Counted from the stretch's first letter, positions 1-6,196 are shown. The stretch: 9,216 bases of DNA from an uncultured Collinsella sp. (GCA_900543945.1 UQTN01000085.1:1-9216); one strand, 5' to 3'. Numbers and translations: made by a program. The notes: generated from the letters alone by a model not told the origin.

Positions 1-24
1 TTAATCGGCCAAAACGTGTGCGCT

Positions 25-73
25 CTCTGCTGGGGCTAAAAAAGCCCCGTCCCAAAAAGACTACTCAGCAGAG
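25..73 (-). terminator. Nested inverted repeat just past the radical SAM gene stop
   Basis: An 8-bp outer stem (CTCTGCTG at 25-32, CAGCAGAG at 66-73) encloses an inner hairpin, GGGGCT at 32-37 with AGCCCC at 43-48. The outer right arm directly abuts the TAG stop of the minus-strand radical SAM gene. T runs on the minus strand lie inside the structure (52-56 and 38-43) rather than after it, so it is not a canonical intrinsic terminator. The position suggests a 3'-end structure for that gene. A convergent gene to the left of the window could share it. Confidence 0.4.
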
Positions 74-1012
74 CTACTTTGCGCTGGTAAGAACACCGGT
101 GGTGTCAAACGCCGGGGTAAAGCTCTCGTCTACCGCGCCGCCCTCTTGCCAAAACATCGTCGTAAAGCCCAGGTCGTCGGCATGGTCGAGCACCTGCTCG
201 TACTCCTCGCGCGTTACGGCACGGGCCGACTCGCCGCCCTGCTCGCGCATGAGTGCATTGGGCGTGTACTGGTTCATAACCGAAATCGGCACGTCGCCCA
301 CCGTCTGCCACACCAGGTCCAGCACGCGGCACGAATCGTCCGCATGCCCCGGCAGCACCAGGTGGCGCACGATGATACCGCGCTTCATGAGCCCGTCCTC
401 GTCCACCAGCTCTCCCCCGCGGCGCTCGATCTCGCACGCCATCTGTGCCAGGCCCGACACGGCCACGCGCGGGTAATCCTTAATATGAGAAAGCGACTGC
501 GCAAGCCCGGCATCGGCATATTTAAAGTCGGTGAGCCACACATCGACCAGGTCACCCAGGGCAGCTACGGCACTCGCCCGCTCATAGCCGCTCGTGTTGT
601 AAACGATCGGGATGTCCAGCCCGCGCTCCCTCGCTGCGGCAATCGCGGCCGGCAGCAGGTGAGCATAATGCGTCGCAGTCACCAGGTTGATGTTGTTGGC
701 TCCCTGGTCCTGCAGTTCCAGCATAATCTCGACCAGACGCTCAGGCGAAATCTCAAGGCCAAAATTGCCGGTCGAGATCTCGTGGTTCTGGCAGTAGATA
801 CATTTAAGCGAGCAGCCGCTAAAGAAGATCGTGCCCGAACCGGCCTCGCCCGAGATAGGCGGCTCCTCCCACATATGAAGCGCCGCGCGGGCCACCCTGA
901 GCGTGTCGTTAGCACCGCATACGCCGCGCACGCCCTCATCGCGCGCCGCACCGCAACGGCGGGGACACAAATGGCAGGCGGGCGAAAAAAGTTCGGTCAA
1001 CGACGTCGGCAT
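74..1012 (-). CDS. PflX-like (COG1313) radical SAM protein
   Basis: This is a 312-residue radical SAM enzyme of the PflX/COG1313 family, whose members resemble pyruvate formate-lyase activases but whose substrates are mostly unknown. The SAM-binding 4Fe-4S motif C-x3-C-x2-C is at C67, C71 and C74, preceded by the family-typical PPISG and GSGTIFFSGC blocks. A second cysteine set near the N-terminus (C13, C16, C20, C32, in a CxLCPRxC context) could hold another metal site. Later family blocks are visible: NINLVTATHY, YNTSGYE, DFKYAD and RHLVLPG. ATG at 1012 was chosen because GGAG (1022-1025) sits 9 nt upstream. An in-frame TTG at 1027 would overlap that Shine-Dalgarno. No glycyl-radical enzyme partner is in the window, so the substrate is undetermined. 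The gene stands alone and diverges from the wecA region. Confidence 0.88.
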   Translation of the reverse strand: MPTSLTELFSPACHLCPRRCGAARDEGVRGVCGANDTLRVARAALHMWEEPPISGEAGSGTIFFSGCSLKCIYCQNHEISTGNFGLEISPERLVEIMLELQDQGANNINLVTATHYAHLLPAAIAAARERGLDIPIVYNTSGYERASAVAALGDLVDVWLTDFKYADAGLAQSLSHIKDYPRVAVSGLAQMACEIERRGGELVDEDGLMKRGIIVRHLVLPGHADDSCRVLDLVWQTVGDVPISVMNQYTPNALMREQGGESARAVTREEYEQVLDHADDLGFTTMFWQEGGAVDESFTPAFDTTGVLTSAK

Positions 1013-1096
1013 AAAAACATGCTCCAAAACAACGATTCAGCAGCTCAAACGTAAAGGGCCAGGCCGCGTAGACGGCTCGAGCCCCAAGGCGCCGTA

Positions 1097-1125
1097 ATCG
1101 TCCGACACGATTTTTGTAATGTCAA
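1097..1125 (-). promoter_or_regulatory. Candidate sigma-70-type promoter for the radical SAM gene
   Basis: On the minus strand TTGACA (1125-1120) is a perfect -35 box, followed after 17 nt by GACGAT (1102-1097), a weak -10. This predicts a start near 1090 and a leader of about 78 nt before the ATG at 1012. The -35 is convincing and the -10 is not. Confidence 0.42.
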
Positions 1126-1159
1126 GACTGGAATCGATAAAGTGCCGCTTTATGATGTA

Positions 1160-1307
1160 GGTATTCCGCCCCCCGCGGAGCAACTGGGTGAACCGTCGCG
1201 TTTATTTAGGGAGCCCACACAGTCGTACCTAGTACAGGTATCCTTCGTTGTTAAGGACGCTGGAACAGTCGATGAGGGCACCCACCTGTTTTAGGTGGGT
1301 TCATTTT
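1160..1307 (+). ncRNA. Candidate structured RNA ending in an intrinsic terminator
   Basis: There is no plausible coding sequence here, but strong local structure. A hairpin UCCGC/GCGGA (1165-1169 with 1175-1179, CCCCC loop) is followed by an A/U-rich stretch. Next comes a three-way junction in which almost every base is used: the basal stem CAG(U)CG/CGCUG (1220-1225 with 1258-1262) carries arm 1 UACCU/AGGUA (1226-1230 with 1236-1240) and arm 2 UCCUU/AAGGA (1241-1245 with 1253-1257), with no unpaired linker. GCCC (1213-1216) can pair with GGGC (1276-1279) outside it. The terminator stem follows at once. TGAACC (1189-1194) is complementary to GGTTCA (1298-1303), which overlaps the terminator's right arm, so a switch between folds is possible. 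It could be a free small RNA or a leader of the wecA gene 230 nt downstream. I could not match it to a named RNA class. The 5' end is uncertain: candidate -10 boxes are GATAAA at 1136 and TATGAT at 1151. Confidence 0.42.
1280..1307 (+). terminator. Rho-independent terminator of the 1160-1307 RNA
   Basis: ACCCACCT (1280-1287) pairs perfectly with AGGTGGGT (1293-1300) around a GTTTT loop, followed by TTCATTTT (1300-1307). The T tract is interrupted but lies only on the plus strand, which sets the direction. Confidence 0.6.
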
Positions 1308-1437
1308 CGTAACGTGGGGGGTGGTTTTCTTTTGCCGAAAATCACCATCACGGTCCATATGGATCCCCGTCGGCATCCCGACAAGCCATCGACAACATCC
1401 CAATATCTGGTAAGCGCGTGATTATCGCTGCGTGCAA
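1308..1437. other. Intergenic stretch with two small hairpins, no gene
   Basis: No coding sequence is visible. Hairpin 1320-1346 has a 10-bp stem (GGTGGTTTTC with GAAAATCACC, one G-T pair) and a 7-nt loop, but no T tract. Hairpin GTCGG-CATC-CCGAC lies at 1369-1382. Either could be part of a longer wecA leader if the upstream terminator is read through. Confidence 0.4.
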
Positions 1438-1467
1438 TTACATGCACCCCCCTTGGTCGAGTATTAT
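1432..1467 (+). promoter_or_regulatory. Candidate wecA promoter with overlapping inverted repeat
   Basis: TTACAT (1438-1443), an 18-nt spacer and TATTAT (1462-1467) form a plausible promoter with a start near 1474, about 65 nt before the wecA ATG. The -35 lies inside a perfect GTGCA-N6-TGCAC inverted repeat (1432-1447), a position suited to a repressor. No regulator can be named. Confidence 0.4.
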
Positions 1468-1538
1468 GGTTCGGCTATGCCCTTTGCGCATGGCGTTCTT
1501 CTGACCTTTTCCTTCGACGCTTGGCGGTTTTTAGATTC

Positions 1539-2738
1539 ATGGCTTCATCCCCGAGCTACATACCGTACCTATGCGTGGCAGCGGCGGCCTTTATCACGAC
1601 CTTCCTCGCGGTGCCCCTGGTCAAGCGCTTGGCAATTAAGCTCGATGCCGTCGACTATCCTTCTAAGCGCCGCATCAACACAAAGCCCATCCCGCGTTTG
1701 GGCGGAACGGCGGTGTTTTTGGGCCTGGTCGTTGCCTGCATTGTGCAAATCCTAGGCACCTGGCACCTAGGCTGGCCACCCGTCCTGGTGCCGCACCCGC
1801 GCCTTCACATTAGCTATCCCATGCTGGCGCTCTCCTTTACCGTCATCTTTGCGACCGGCGCTATCGATGACGTCTTCCAACTCAAGCCCAAGCAAAAGCT
1901 GGCCGGGCAGGTCCTCGCCGCGCTCATCGCCTGTATCGGCGGCCTGCGGATCGGCGTCATCGTCAACCCGTTTGCCCCCGGCGAAATCATGCTCGGGTGG
2001 CTCGCCTACCCCATCACCGTAATCTATCTGGTGGCATTCACCAACATCATTAACCTCATCGACGGCCTCGACGGCTTGGCCACGGGCATCTGCGGCATCG
2101 CCTCGTTCACCATGTTTTCGATGGCCGTTCTCTCGGGCCGCATCGACGCCGCCGCGCTCTCCATTGCGCTCTTTGGCGCCTGCCTGGCCTTTTTGCGCTA
2201 CAACTTCAACCCCGCAAGCATCTTCTTGGGCGACTCGGGGTCGCTGCTTCTGGGCTTTGCACTGGGCTCCATCTCGCTGCTCAACGTGAGCCGCACCGCC
2301 GCGCTCACCTCGCTTATCATCCCGCTCATCGTTGCCGGCGTGCCCATCATCGACACGTTTAGCGCCATCGTGCGCCGCAGGCGCGCCCACATTAGCATTG
2401 GGCAGGCCGACAAGGGCCACATCCACCACCGCCTAATCCAAGAAGGCTACAACCAAAAACAGGCCGTGCTGCTCATCTATGCCTGGTGCATCATGCTTTC
2501 GGCCGGCGCCGCCGCGATTAACCAGGTCGAAGTGCCCATGCGTGTGCTCATCTTTACCGTGCTCGCCATTGGCTCGGCGGCCTTCGCCAAGCACCTGCAC
2601 CTGTTTGAACCCGTGCTACGCCACCATTACAACAAGCGCACGCACGAGGACGAGCTCGTCACCCCCGACGACCCCGCCTTTAAGCAGGAGGAGCAGGCAG
2701 CCGAGGAGCGCAAAGAAGAGCGCCACCACAAGCTCTAG
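1539..2738 (+). CDS. wecA: Polyprenyl-phosphate GlcNAc-1-phosphate transferase (WecA/TagO type)
   Basis: This is a membrane enzyme of the MraY/WecA superfamily. The family moves a HexNAc-1-phosphate, usually GlcNAc-1-P, from its UDP-sugar to undecaprenyl phosphate, the first membrane step of wall-teichoic-acid, O-antigen or other surface-glycan synthesis. From ATG 1539 the protein has 399 residues, mostly hydrophobic helices. Family motifs occur in order: the D(A)VDYPSKRRINTKPIPRLGG region near 40-56, Asp-Asp at 110-111 (Mg2+ and catalysis), NLIDGLDGLA at 172-181, GDSGS at 231-235, and the WecA-type HIHHR at 294-298. The last 30 residues form a highly charged Glu/Lys/Arg/His tail, probably cytoplasmic. 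ATG 1539 (MASSPSY) is preferred over the in-frame TTG at 1521. Neither has a strong Shine-Dalgarno; GGCGG at 1523-1527 fits 1539 loosely. Which glycan it starts cannot be told, because no glycosyltransferases are adjacent. The name tagO would serve equally. Confidence 0.9.
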   Translation: MASSPSYIPYLCVAAAAFITTFLAVPLVKRLAIKLDAVDYPSKRRINTKPIPRLGGTAVFLGLVVACIVQILGTWHLGWPPVLVPHPRLHISYPMLALSFTVIFATGAIDDVFQLKPKQKLAGQVLAALIACIGGLRIGVIVNPFAPGEIMLGWLAYPITVIYLVAFTNIINLIDGLDGLATGICGIASFTMFSMAVLSGRIDAAALSIALFGACLAFLRYNFNPASIFLGDSGSLLLGFALGSISLLNVSRTAALTSLIIPLIVAGVPIIDTFSAIVRRRRAHISIGQADKGHIHHRLIQEGYNQKQAVLLIYAWCIMLSAGAAAINQVEVPMRVLIFTVLAIGSAAFAKHLHLFEPVLRHHYNKRTHEDELVTPDDPAFKQEEQAAEERKEERHHKL

Positions 2739-2870
2739 GGCAAGCTGCCGAGGATGTGCCAAGGCACCGTTGGCCAAGCGCGGCCGCGCCGCGCCCATCG
2801 CACAAGCCGCACCACGCGCGTCCCTCTCCCGCCCTCGCCTACTTACGCACCGCCCCTCCAATAAACGCGT

Positions 2871-2876
2871 TATCAT
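2871..2876 (+). promoter_or_regulatory. Possible -10 box before trpS
   Basis: The 169 bp between wecA and trpS are very GC-rich, with tight palindromes around 2756-2800 but no T-tract terminator. TATCAT at 2871-2876 is the only decent -10, and I see no -35 at the right distance. trpS may have its own weak promoter or be read through from wecA. There is no T-box leader. Confidence 0.22.
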
Positions 2877-2907
2877 CTTGACCCATGAACATACGTTAGG
2901 AGCAATC

Positions 2908-3957
2908 ATGCCAAACGAGAACAGCTACGAAGTCGCGCTGCAAAAGAGCAACGCCATTCGCGAGGGCCTGACCAAAACGCCCGAGAAGTTCACCATGCTC
3001 ACCGGCGACCGCCCCACCGGCCGTCTGCACCTGGGCCACTACTTCGGTACCCTCAAGGGCCGTGTTGAGCTGCAGAACATGGGCGCCAAGACCAACGTGC
3101 TCATCGCCGACTACCAGGTCATCACCGACCGCGACACGACCGAGCACATCCAGGACAACGTGTACAACATGGTCATGGACTACCTTGCCTGCGGCATCGA
3201 TCCCGACAAGACCATGATCTACGCGCACTCCGCCGTGCCCGCCGCCAACCAGCTCATGCTGCCGTTCCTGTCGCTGGTCTCCGAGGCCGAGCTGGCGCGC
3301 AACCCCACCGTCAAGGCCGAGATGGAGGCCTCGGGCCACGAGCTCACCGGCCTTCTGCTCACCTACCCGGTGCATCAGGCCTGCGACATCCTGTTCTGCA
3401 AGGGCAACGTCGTGCCCGTCGGCCGCGACCAGCTGCCGCACATCGAGCTCACCCGCACCATCGCCCGCCGCTTTAACAACCGCTACGGCAAGGTGTTCCC
3501 CGAGGTCGACGCGCTGCTGTCCGAGACCCCGCTGCTGCCGGGCCTGGACGGTCGCAAGATGAGCAAGAGCTACGGCAACGCCATCAACATCTCGATGACC
3601 GCCGAGGAAACGGCCAAACGCATCAAGAAGAGCCAGACCGACTCCGAGCGCATGATCACGTTCGATCCCGAGAACCGCCCCGGCGTGTCTGGCCTGCTTT
3701 CAACAGCCGCCATCTGCACCGGCCGTTCCGAAGTCGAGATTGCCGAGGAGATTGGCATGGGCGGCTCCGGCCAGCTCAAGAAGTACGTGACCGAGGCCGT
3801 CAACAAGTACTTCGCACCTATCCGCGAGCGTCGCCAGCGCTACGAGAACGATCTGGACTATGTGAAGGACGTCCTGCATGAGGGCAACCGTCGCGCCAAT
3901 GAGATCGCCGAGCAGACCCTGGCCGAGGTTCAGGACGCCATGGGCATGGTGTACTAG
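2908..3957 (+). CDS. trpS: Tryptophanyl-tRNA synthetase
   Basis: This cytoplasmic class Ic aminoacyl-tRNA synthetase charges tRNA-Trp with tryptophan using ATP. It has 349 residues, the usual length. The HIGH signature appears as HLGH at 41-44 within GDRPTGRLHLGHYFG. The tryptophan-pocket region YPVHQACD is at 153-160, VGRDQLPHIELTR starts at 171, and KMSKS is at 217-221 after LPGLDGR. These blocks are specific to TrpRS rather than TyrRS. ATG 2908 is fixed by a strong TTAGGAG (2896-2902) with a 5-nt spacer; the reading frame stays open far upstream but those codons lie in non-coding-like GC-rich sequence. It lies 169 bp after wecA on the same strand with a terminator directly downstream. Codon use is strongly biased to C-ending codons, as expected for a highly expressed gene. 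Some bacteria carry two TrpRS genes, and a single window cannot show whether this is the only one. Confidence 0.97.
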   Translation: MPNENSYEVALQKSNAIREGLTKTPEKFTMLTGDRPTGRLHLGHYFGTLKGRVELQNMGAKTNVLIADYQVITDRDTTEHIQDNVYNMVMDYLACGIDPDKTMIYAHSAVPAANQLMLPFLSLVSEAELARNPTVKAEMEASGHELTGLLLTYPVHQACDILFCKGNVVPVGRDQLPHIELTRTIARRFNNRYGKVFPEVDALLSETPLLPGLDGRKMSKSYGNAINISMTAEETAKRIKKSQTDSERMITFDPENRPGVSGLLSTAAICTGRSEVEIAEEIGMGGSGQLKKYVTEAVNKYFAPIRERRQRYENDLDYVKDVLHEGNRRANEIAEQTLAEVQDAMGMVY

Positions 3958-3992
3958 ACCGATTTGCTGGCTTGAGCTTTCGATTGCTTTAG

Positions 3993-4020
3993 GGCGGGCG
4001 CTACGGCGTCCGCCTTTTTT
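3993..4020 (+). terminator. trpS rho-independent terminator with UACG loop
   Basis: GGCGGGCGC (3993-4001) pairs with GCGTCCGCC (4006-4014), nine pairs including one G-U, closed by a C(UACG)G tetraloop of the extra-stable UNCG class, and followed by six T (4015-4020). It lies 35 bp past the trpS stop. Confidence 0.93.
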
Positions 4021-4059
4021 GGAGCCGGACCGCTTCAGCTCCATCCATCACACTCTCCC

Positions 4060-4201
4060 GACAAACAGGAACAGGCCCGCCGGCAGTTAGCTGCCAGCGG
4101 GCCTGTTCCCGAAGTACACCGTTGAATCGCACAGAGGGGAGGGATGCGAATCAAACTCAACAGGGCAGGCTTTTTCATCGCCTATTGCCTGCTCCGTTGC
4201 T
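4060..4201 (-). ncRNA. Candidate small RNA of three hairpins with a C-rich loop
   Basis: Read on the minus strand, a predicted transcript from about 4201 folds into three consecutive hairpins. Hairpin 1 (4199-4187 with 4170-4158) has 13 positions, with one wobble and one mismatch, and a 16-nt loop. Hairpin 2 (4154-4145 with 4131-4122) has 10 positions with one U-U, and its loop UCCCUCCCCUCUG (4144-4132) is C-rich and complementary to Shine-Dalgarno sequences. Hairpin 3 is a 19-bp stem (4109-4091 with 4086-4068) with a 4-nt loop. Its only plus-strand mismatch (C4081/A4096) becomes G-U in minus RNA, so the stem is unbroken only on that strand. A modest U-rich tail UGUUUGU follows. C-rich exposed loops are known from firmicute small RNAs that block Shine-Dalgarno sites; that role here is inference. 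No named family recognised. Confidence 0.48.
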
Positions 4202-4206
4202 GAAAC

Positions 4207-4235
4207 AATATAGTTCACCGTGGCTTACTTTCTAG
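4207..4235 (-). promoter_or_regulatory. Candidate promoter for the 4060-4201 small RNA
   Basis: TATATT (4212-4207 on the minus strand) is a good -10 and places the start at 4200-4201, at the foot of hairpin 1. The -35 is poor: CTAGAA at 17 nt spacing. A TTGACG (4241-4236) is 23 nt away, too far. The surrounding 4200-4260 is distinctly more AT-rich than the genes. Confidence 0.35.
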
Positions 4236-4292
4236 CGTCAAACTACCCCAACACACCTTCTCCATAAGTTAGCCCAGGTAAACCTGCAACGG

Positions 4293-4333
4293 AAAGCCAC
4301 CACAAAGGGGACAGGCACCTTTGTGGTGGCTTT
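4293..4333 (-). terminator. Copy 1 of the GGACAGGCA palindrome, at the alkyltransferase 3' end
   Basis: A perfect 16-bp inverted repeat (4293-4308 with 4318-4333, core CCACCACAAAGG) surrounds the 9-nt loop GGACAGGCA. It starts 16 bp past the alkyltransferase stop. The outer TTT on the minus strand gives a short U tract and outer AAA a matching A tract, so it could terminate from either side. It is one of four copies in the window. Confidence 0.72.
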
Positions 4334-4349
4334 GACCACGGCAGAGCTG

Positions 4350-4670
4350 TTAGAGTCCAGCAGGCCAACGACAGGCGGCCAGATCAACATGCATGGGATC
4401 GGCAAACGTCACGGCCTCCCCCATTAAGAGCTCGCGCTGAGCATCGGGGCCGCCAAAGGCAAAGCCCTCACAGATACGGCCGTCGGCAAACACCACGCGA
4501 TGACAGGGAATTTGGCCAGGGCGCGGATTACTATGAAGGGCATACCCCACGTACCGCGCACTTCGTGGACGACCGGCAAGCAGTGCCACCTGACCATACG
4601 TGGCGACCATCCCCTCGGGGATCTGCTCGACCACCCCGTACACCCGATCAAAAAAGCCCTCAGACGCCAT
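4350..4670 (-). CDS. Short MGMT-family O6-alkylguanine-DNA alkyltransferase
   Basis: This is a 106-residue member of the MGMT/Ogt family, consisting only of the DNA-binding and catalytic C-terminal domain. Full-length Ogt/Ada-type enzymes carry an extra N-terminal domain, absent here. The active-site motif PCHRV is at 55-59 with the alkyl-acceptor Cys56 intact, unlike Atl proteins, which replace this Cys with Trp. The helix-turn-helix part with the arginine finger (RPRSARYVGYAL, 34-45), the Asn hinge (SNP, 47-49) and the GFAFGG and LLMGE blocks are present. It probably repairs alkylated bases by suicide transfer, but activity of such short forms is not assured. ATG 4670 is supported by AAGGGAG six nt upstream. 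In-frame GTG 4724 and ATG 4706 lie inside the repeat hairpin and are rejected. It is 80 bp downstream of degV with a repeat terminator between them, and no clear own promoter was found. Confidence 0.87.
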   Translation of the reverse strand: MASEGFFDRVYGVVEQIPEGMVATYGQVALLAGRPRSARYVGYALHSNPRPGQIPCHRVVFADGRICEGFAFGGPDAQRELLMGEAVTFADPMHVDLAACRWPAGL

Positions 4671-4696
4671 TGCTCGCTCCCTTCCACCCGGAAAAG

Positions 4697-4741
4697 CATA
4701 AACCATCACAAAGGGGACAGGCACCTTTGTGATGGTTTATG
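4697..4741 (-). terminator. Copy 2 of the GGACAGGCA palindrome, at the degV 3' end
   Basis: A perfect 17-bp stem (4698-4714 with 4724-4740, extendable by C4697-G4741) surrounds GGACAGGCA. Compared with copy 1, the third variable stem pair is A-T instead of C-G on both arms (CCATCAC/GTGATGG against CCACCAC/GTGGTGG), a compensatory change that argues for selection on the fold. It lies 9 bp past the degV stop and 27 bp before the alkyltransferase ATG. Confidence 0.73.
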
Positions 4742-4750
4742 GCAGGTCGG

Positions 4751-5605
4751 TTAGTTGGCGGGCTGGAAGAAGGCTACTGCCACGGCGCCGGGGCCAACGT
4801 GGGTTCCGATGGTGGCGCCGATGGTGTGAACGGGCAGTTCGCCCTCGGTGTGACCAGCCCACAGTGCCGCGCTGTCCTCGATATACTTCTTGAGCACCGC
4901 ATCCGAAAGACCCGTATAGCCGAGCGCCAGCGGCATGGAAAAGTCGATGCCGCCCGCCTTTTCGACCTTTTGGTTCAGCAGGTTGCGGCCGTTCTTGGAA
5001 CCGCGCGCCTTGCCCAGCTGCACGATCAGACCGTCCTCGACAGCCACCACGGGCTTCACGTTGAGCAGCGTGCCCACGGCGCCGGCCGCAGCAGACAGAC
5101 GACCGCCGCGCACCAGGTACTCCAGCGTCTCGAGCAGGCCGATAACCACCACACGGTCGCGCACGGCCTCGACAGCCGCCGCGATCTGAGATGCACTGCG
5201 GCCCTCGTCCACCAAGCGCAGCGCATACTCGACCAGGACGCGCTCGCCCAGGGTGACGTTGTTGCTGTCTACCACGAACACGTCGCCACCTGGCGCCTCG
5301 GCAAGTGCGGTACGGGCACTCTGATTGGTGCCTGATAGCTTAGCGCCCACGGTAATAATCACAGCCTCGTCGCCGGCCTCACGTGCTTCGGCAATCGCCT
5401 GCGAAAACGCGTACGGGTTGACCTGGCCGGTCTTGGGCAGCTCGTCGCGCTCCACAAGCATCTCGTAAAAGCGCTGGTGATCGATGTCGACGCCATCCAT
5501 ATACACATCGGTGCCAAAGGTGACGGACAGCGGCAAAACGTCCAGTGCCGGGTGCTCGGCCGGCGACATATCGCTTGCGGAATCGGTAATAATGCGGACG
5601 GACAT
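4751..5605 (-). CDS. DegV family fatty-acid-binding protein (FakB-like)
   Basis: This 284-residue DegV protein has the standard family length. In firmicutes DegV proteins called FakB present exogenous fatty acids to the kinase FakA for acyl-phosphate formation. Blocks seen are TDSASD at 7-12, KTGQVNP at 58-64, KLSGTNQSAR at 89-98, VVDS at 111-114, YLVRGGRLSAAAGAVGTLLNVKP at 163-185 and THVGPGAVA at 268-276. Thr59, Ser91 and His269 match by position the residues that hold the fatty-acid carboxylate in FakB structures. The usual TSQP block reads TGQV, an oddity. ATG 5605 is supported by AAAGGA six nt upstream; an in-frame start at 5653 has no such site. It is 119 bp downstream of marR on the same strand with no terminator between, so co-transcription is likely. 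No FakA-type kinase lies in the window. Confidence 0.92.
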   Translation of the reverse strand: MSVRIITDSASDMSPAEHPALDVLPLSVTFGTDVYMDGVDIDHQRFYEMLVERDELPKTGQVNPYAFSQAIAEAREAGDEAVIITVGAKLSGTNQSARTALAEAPGGDVFVVDSNNVTLGERVLVEYALRLVDEGRSASQIAAAVEAVRDRVVVIGLLETLEYLVRGGRLSAAAGAVGTLLNVKPVVAVEDGLIVQLGKARGSKNGRNLLNQKVEKAGGIDFSMPLALGYTGLSDAVLKKYIEDSAALWAGHTEGELPVHTIGATIGTHVGPGAVAVAFFQPAN

Positions 5606-5724
5606 AGCGAATCCTTTCTTGCGCAGGTCCCGCGCAGGGAATTTTGACAGCAATGTCCCGGCACGGCGTACGCGCTCAAACGGGACGATGCAGTTCTTGG
5701 CTGAAAGCTAGCGCCAGCGCGGCT

Positions 5725-6174
5725 CTAGATCTCGCGCAGGGTGTTGAGGATCGTGCGCAGCGATGCATACATCTGCTCGCGCTGCTCCACGCCCATGGCC
5801 TTGCCGGTGGTATCGAGCACCTCGCGAATGATGCGATCGGCCTCGCTCATGCTCTCGCCGCCCAGGGCAGTCAGGCGCACCGGAGCACGATACTTGACGG
5901 CCGCATCACCCGAGTCGTCAACCTCGACGTAGCCGCCCTCCTCCAGATGTGCCAGTGTGCGCGAAACGGCGGCACGGGTAACGCCGGCCATGCGGGCGAG
6001 GTCGGCGCCAGTCAGGCCGTCCTTGCTGCGCTCAAGATAGTACAGGCACATAACGTCGGAGCCCTTGAGGCCCAGCCTTGCGCCTTCGGACGTCTTGATA
6101 CGCTGAATCTCCTTGTAGAGCCCGCTGATCAGTCCAACAAAGTCCTCGAAACGTGTCTCGTCGTTCTGCTGCAT
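5725..6174 (-). CDS. MarR family transcriptional regulator
   Basis: This 149-residue protein has the MarR layout. An N-terminal dimerisation helix (about 5-30) is followed by the winged helix-turn-helix at 54-83 (LTGADLARMAGVTRAAVSRTLAHLEEGGYV), a charged wing at 84-105 and a C-terminal dimerisation helix at 108-145. MarR proteins bind palindromic DNA as dimers and usually respond to small ligands. ATG 6174 (MQQNDETR) is preferred, with AAAGGCGG 9 nt upstream. In-frame upstream starts (GTG 6240, ATG 6219) add residues not typical of the family. It sits directly before degV, which invites comparison with FabT, the MarR-type regulator of fatty-acid synthesis in streptococci, but the ligand cannot be read from sequence. 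It is the only minus-strand gene from 4350 on without a repeat terminator at its end. Confidence 0.9.
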   Translation of the reverse strand: MQQNDETRFEDFVGLISGLYKEIQRIKTSEGARLGLKGSDVMCLYYLERSKDGLTGADLARMAGVTRAAVSRTLAHLEEGGYVEVDDSGDAAVKYRAPVRLTALGGESMSEADRIIREVLDTTGKAMGVEQREQMYASLRTILNTLREI

Positions 6175-6196
6175 GGGAGACGACCGCCTTTCGCTT

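Noticed and set aside
146..1054. Long plus-strand frame opposite the radical SAM gene
   Set aside because: It is the antisense shadow of a gene with clear family motifs, is rich in His and Arg as such shadows are, and lacks any domain or ribosome-binding site.
1160..1307. 6S RNA or c-di-AMP riboswitch
   Set aside because: There is no long central-bubble hairpin as in 6S RNA, and the conserved GACAGCTAACTC-type element of the ydaO class is missing, though GGAGC and GGGTGAACC fragments look similar.
2479..2907. N-terminal extension of trpS by 143 codons
   Set aside because: It overlaps the end of wecA in another frame and low-complexity Ser/Pro/Arg sequence; the strong Shine-Dalgarno and normal family length put the start at 2908.
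4068..4109. Integron attC site
   Set aside because: The palindrome contains GTTAG at its loop, but lacks paired core sites at its ends and extrahelical bases; there is no integrase or cassette array.
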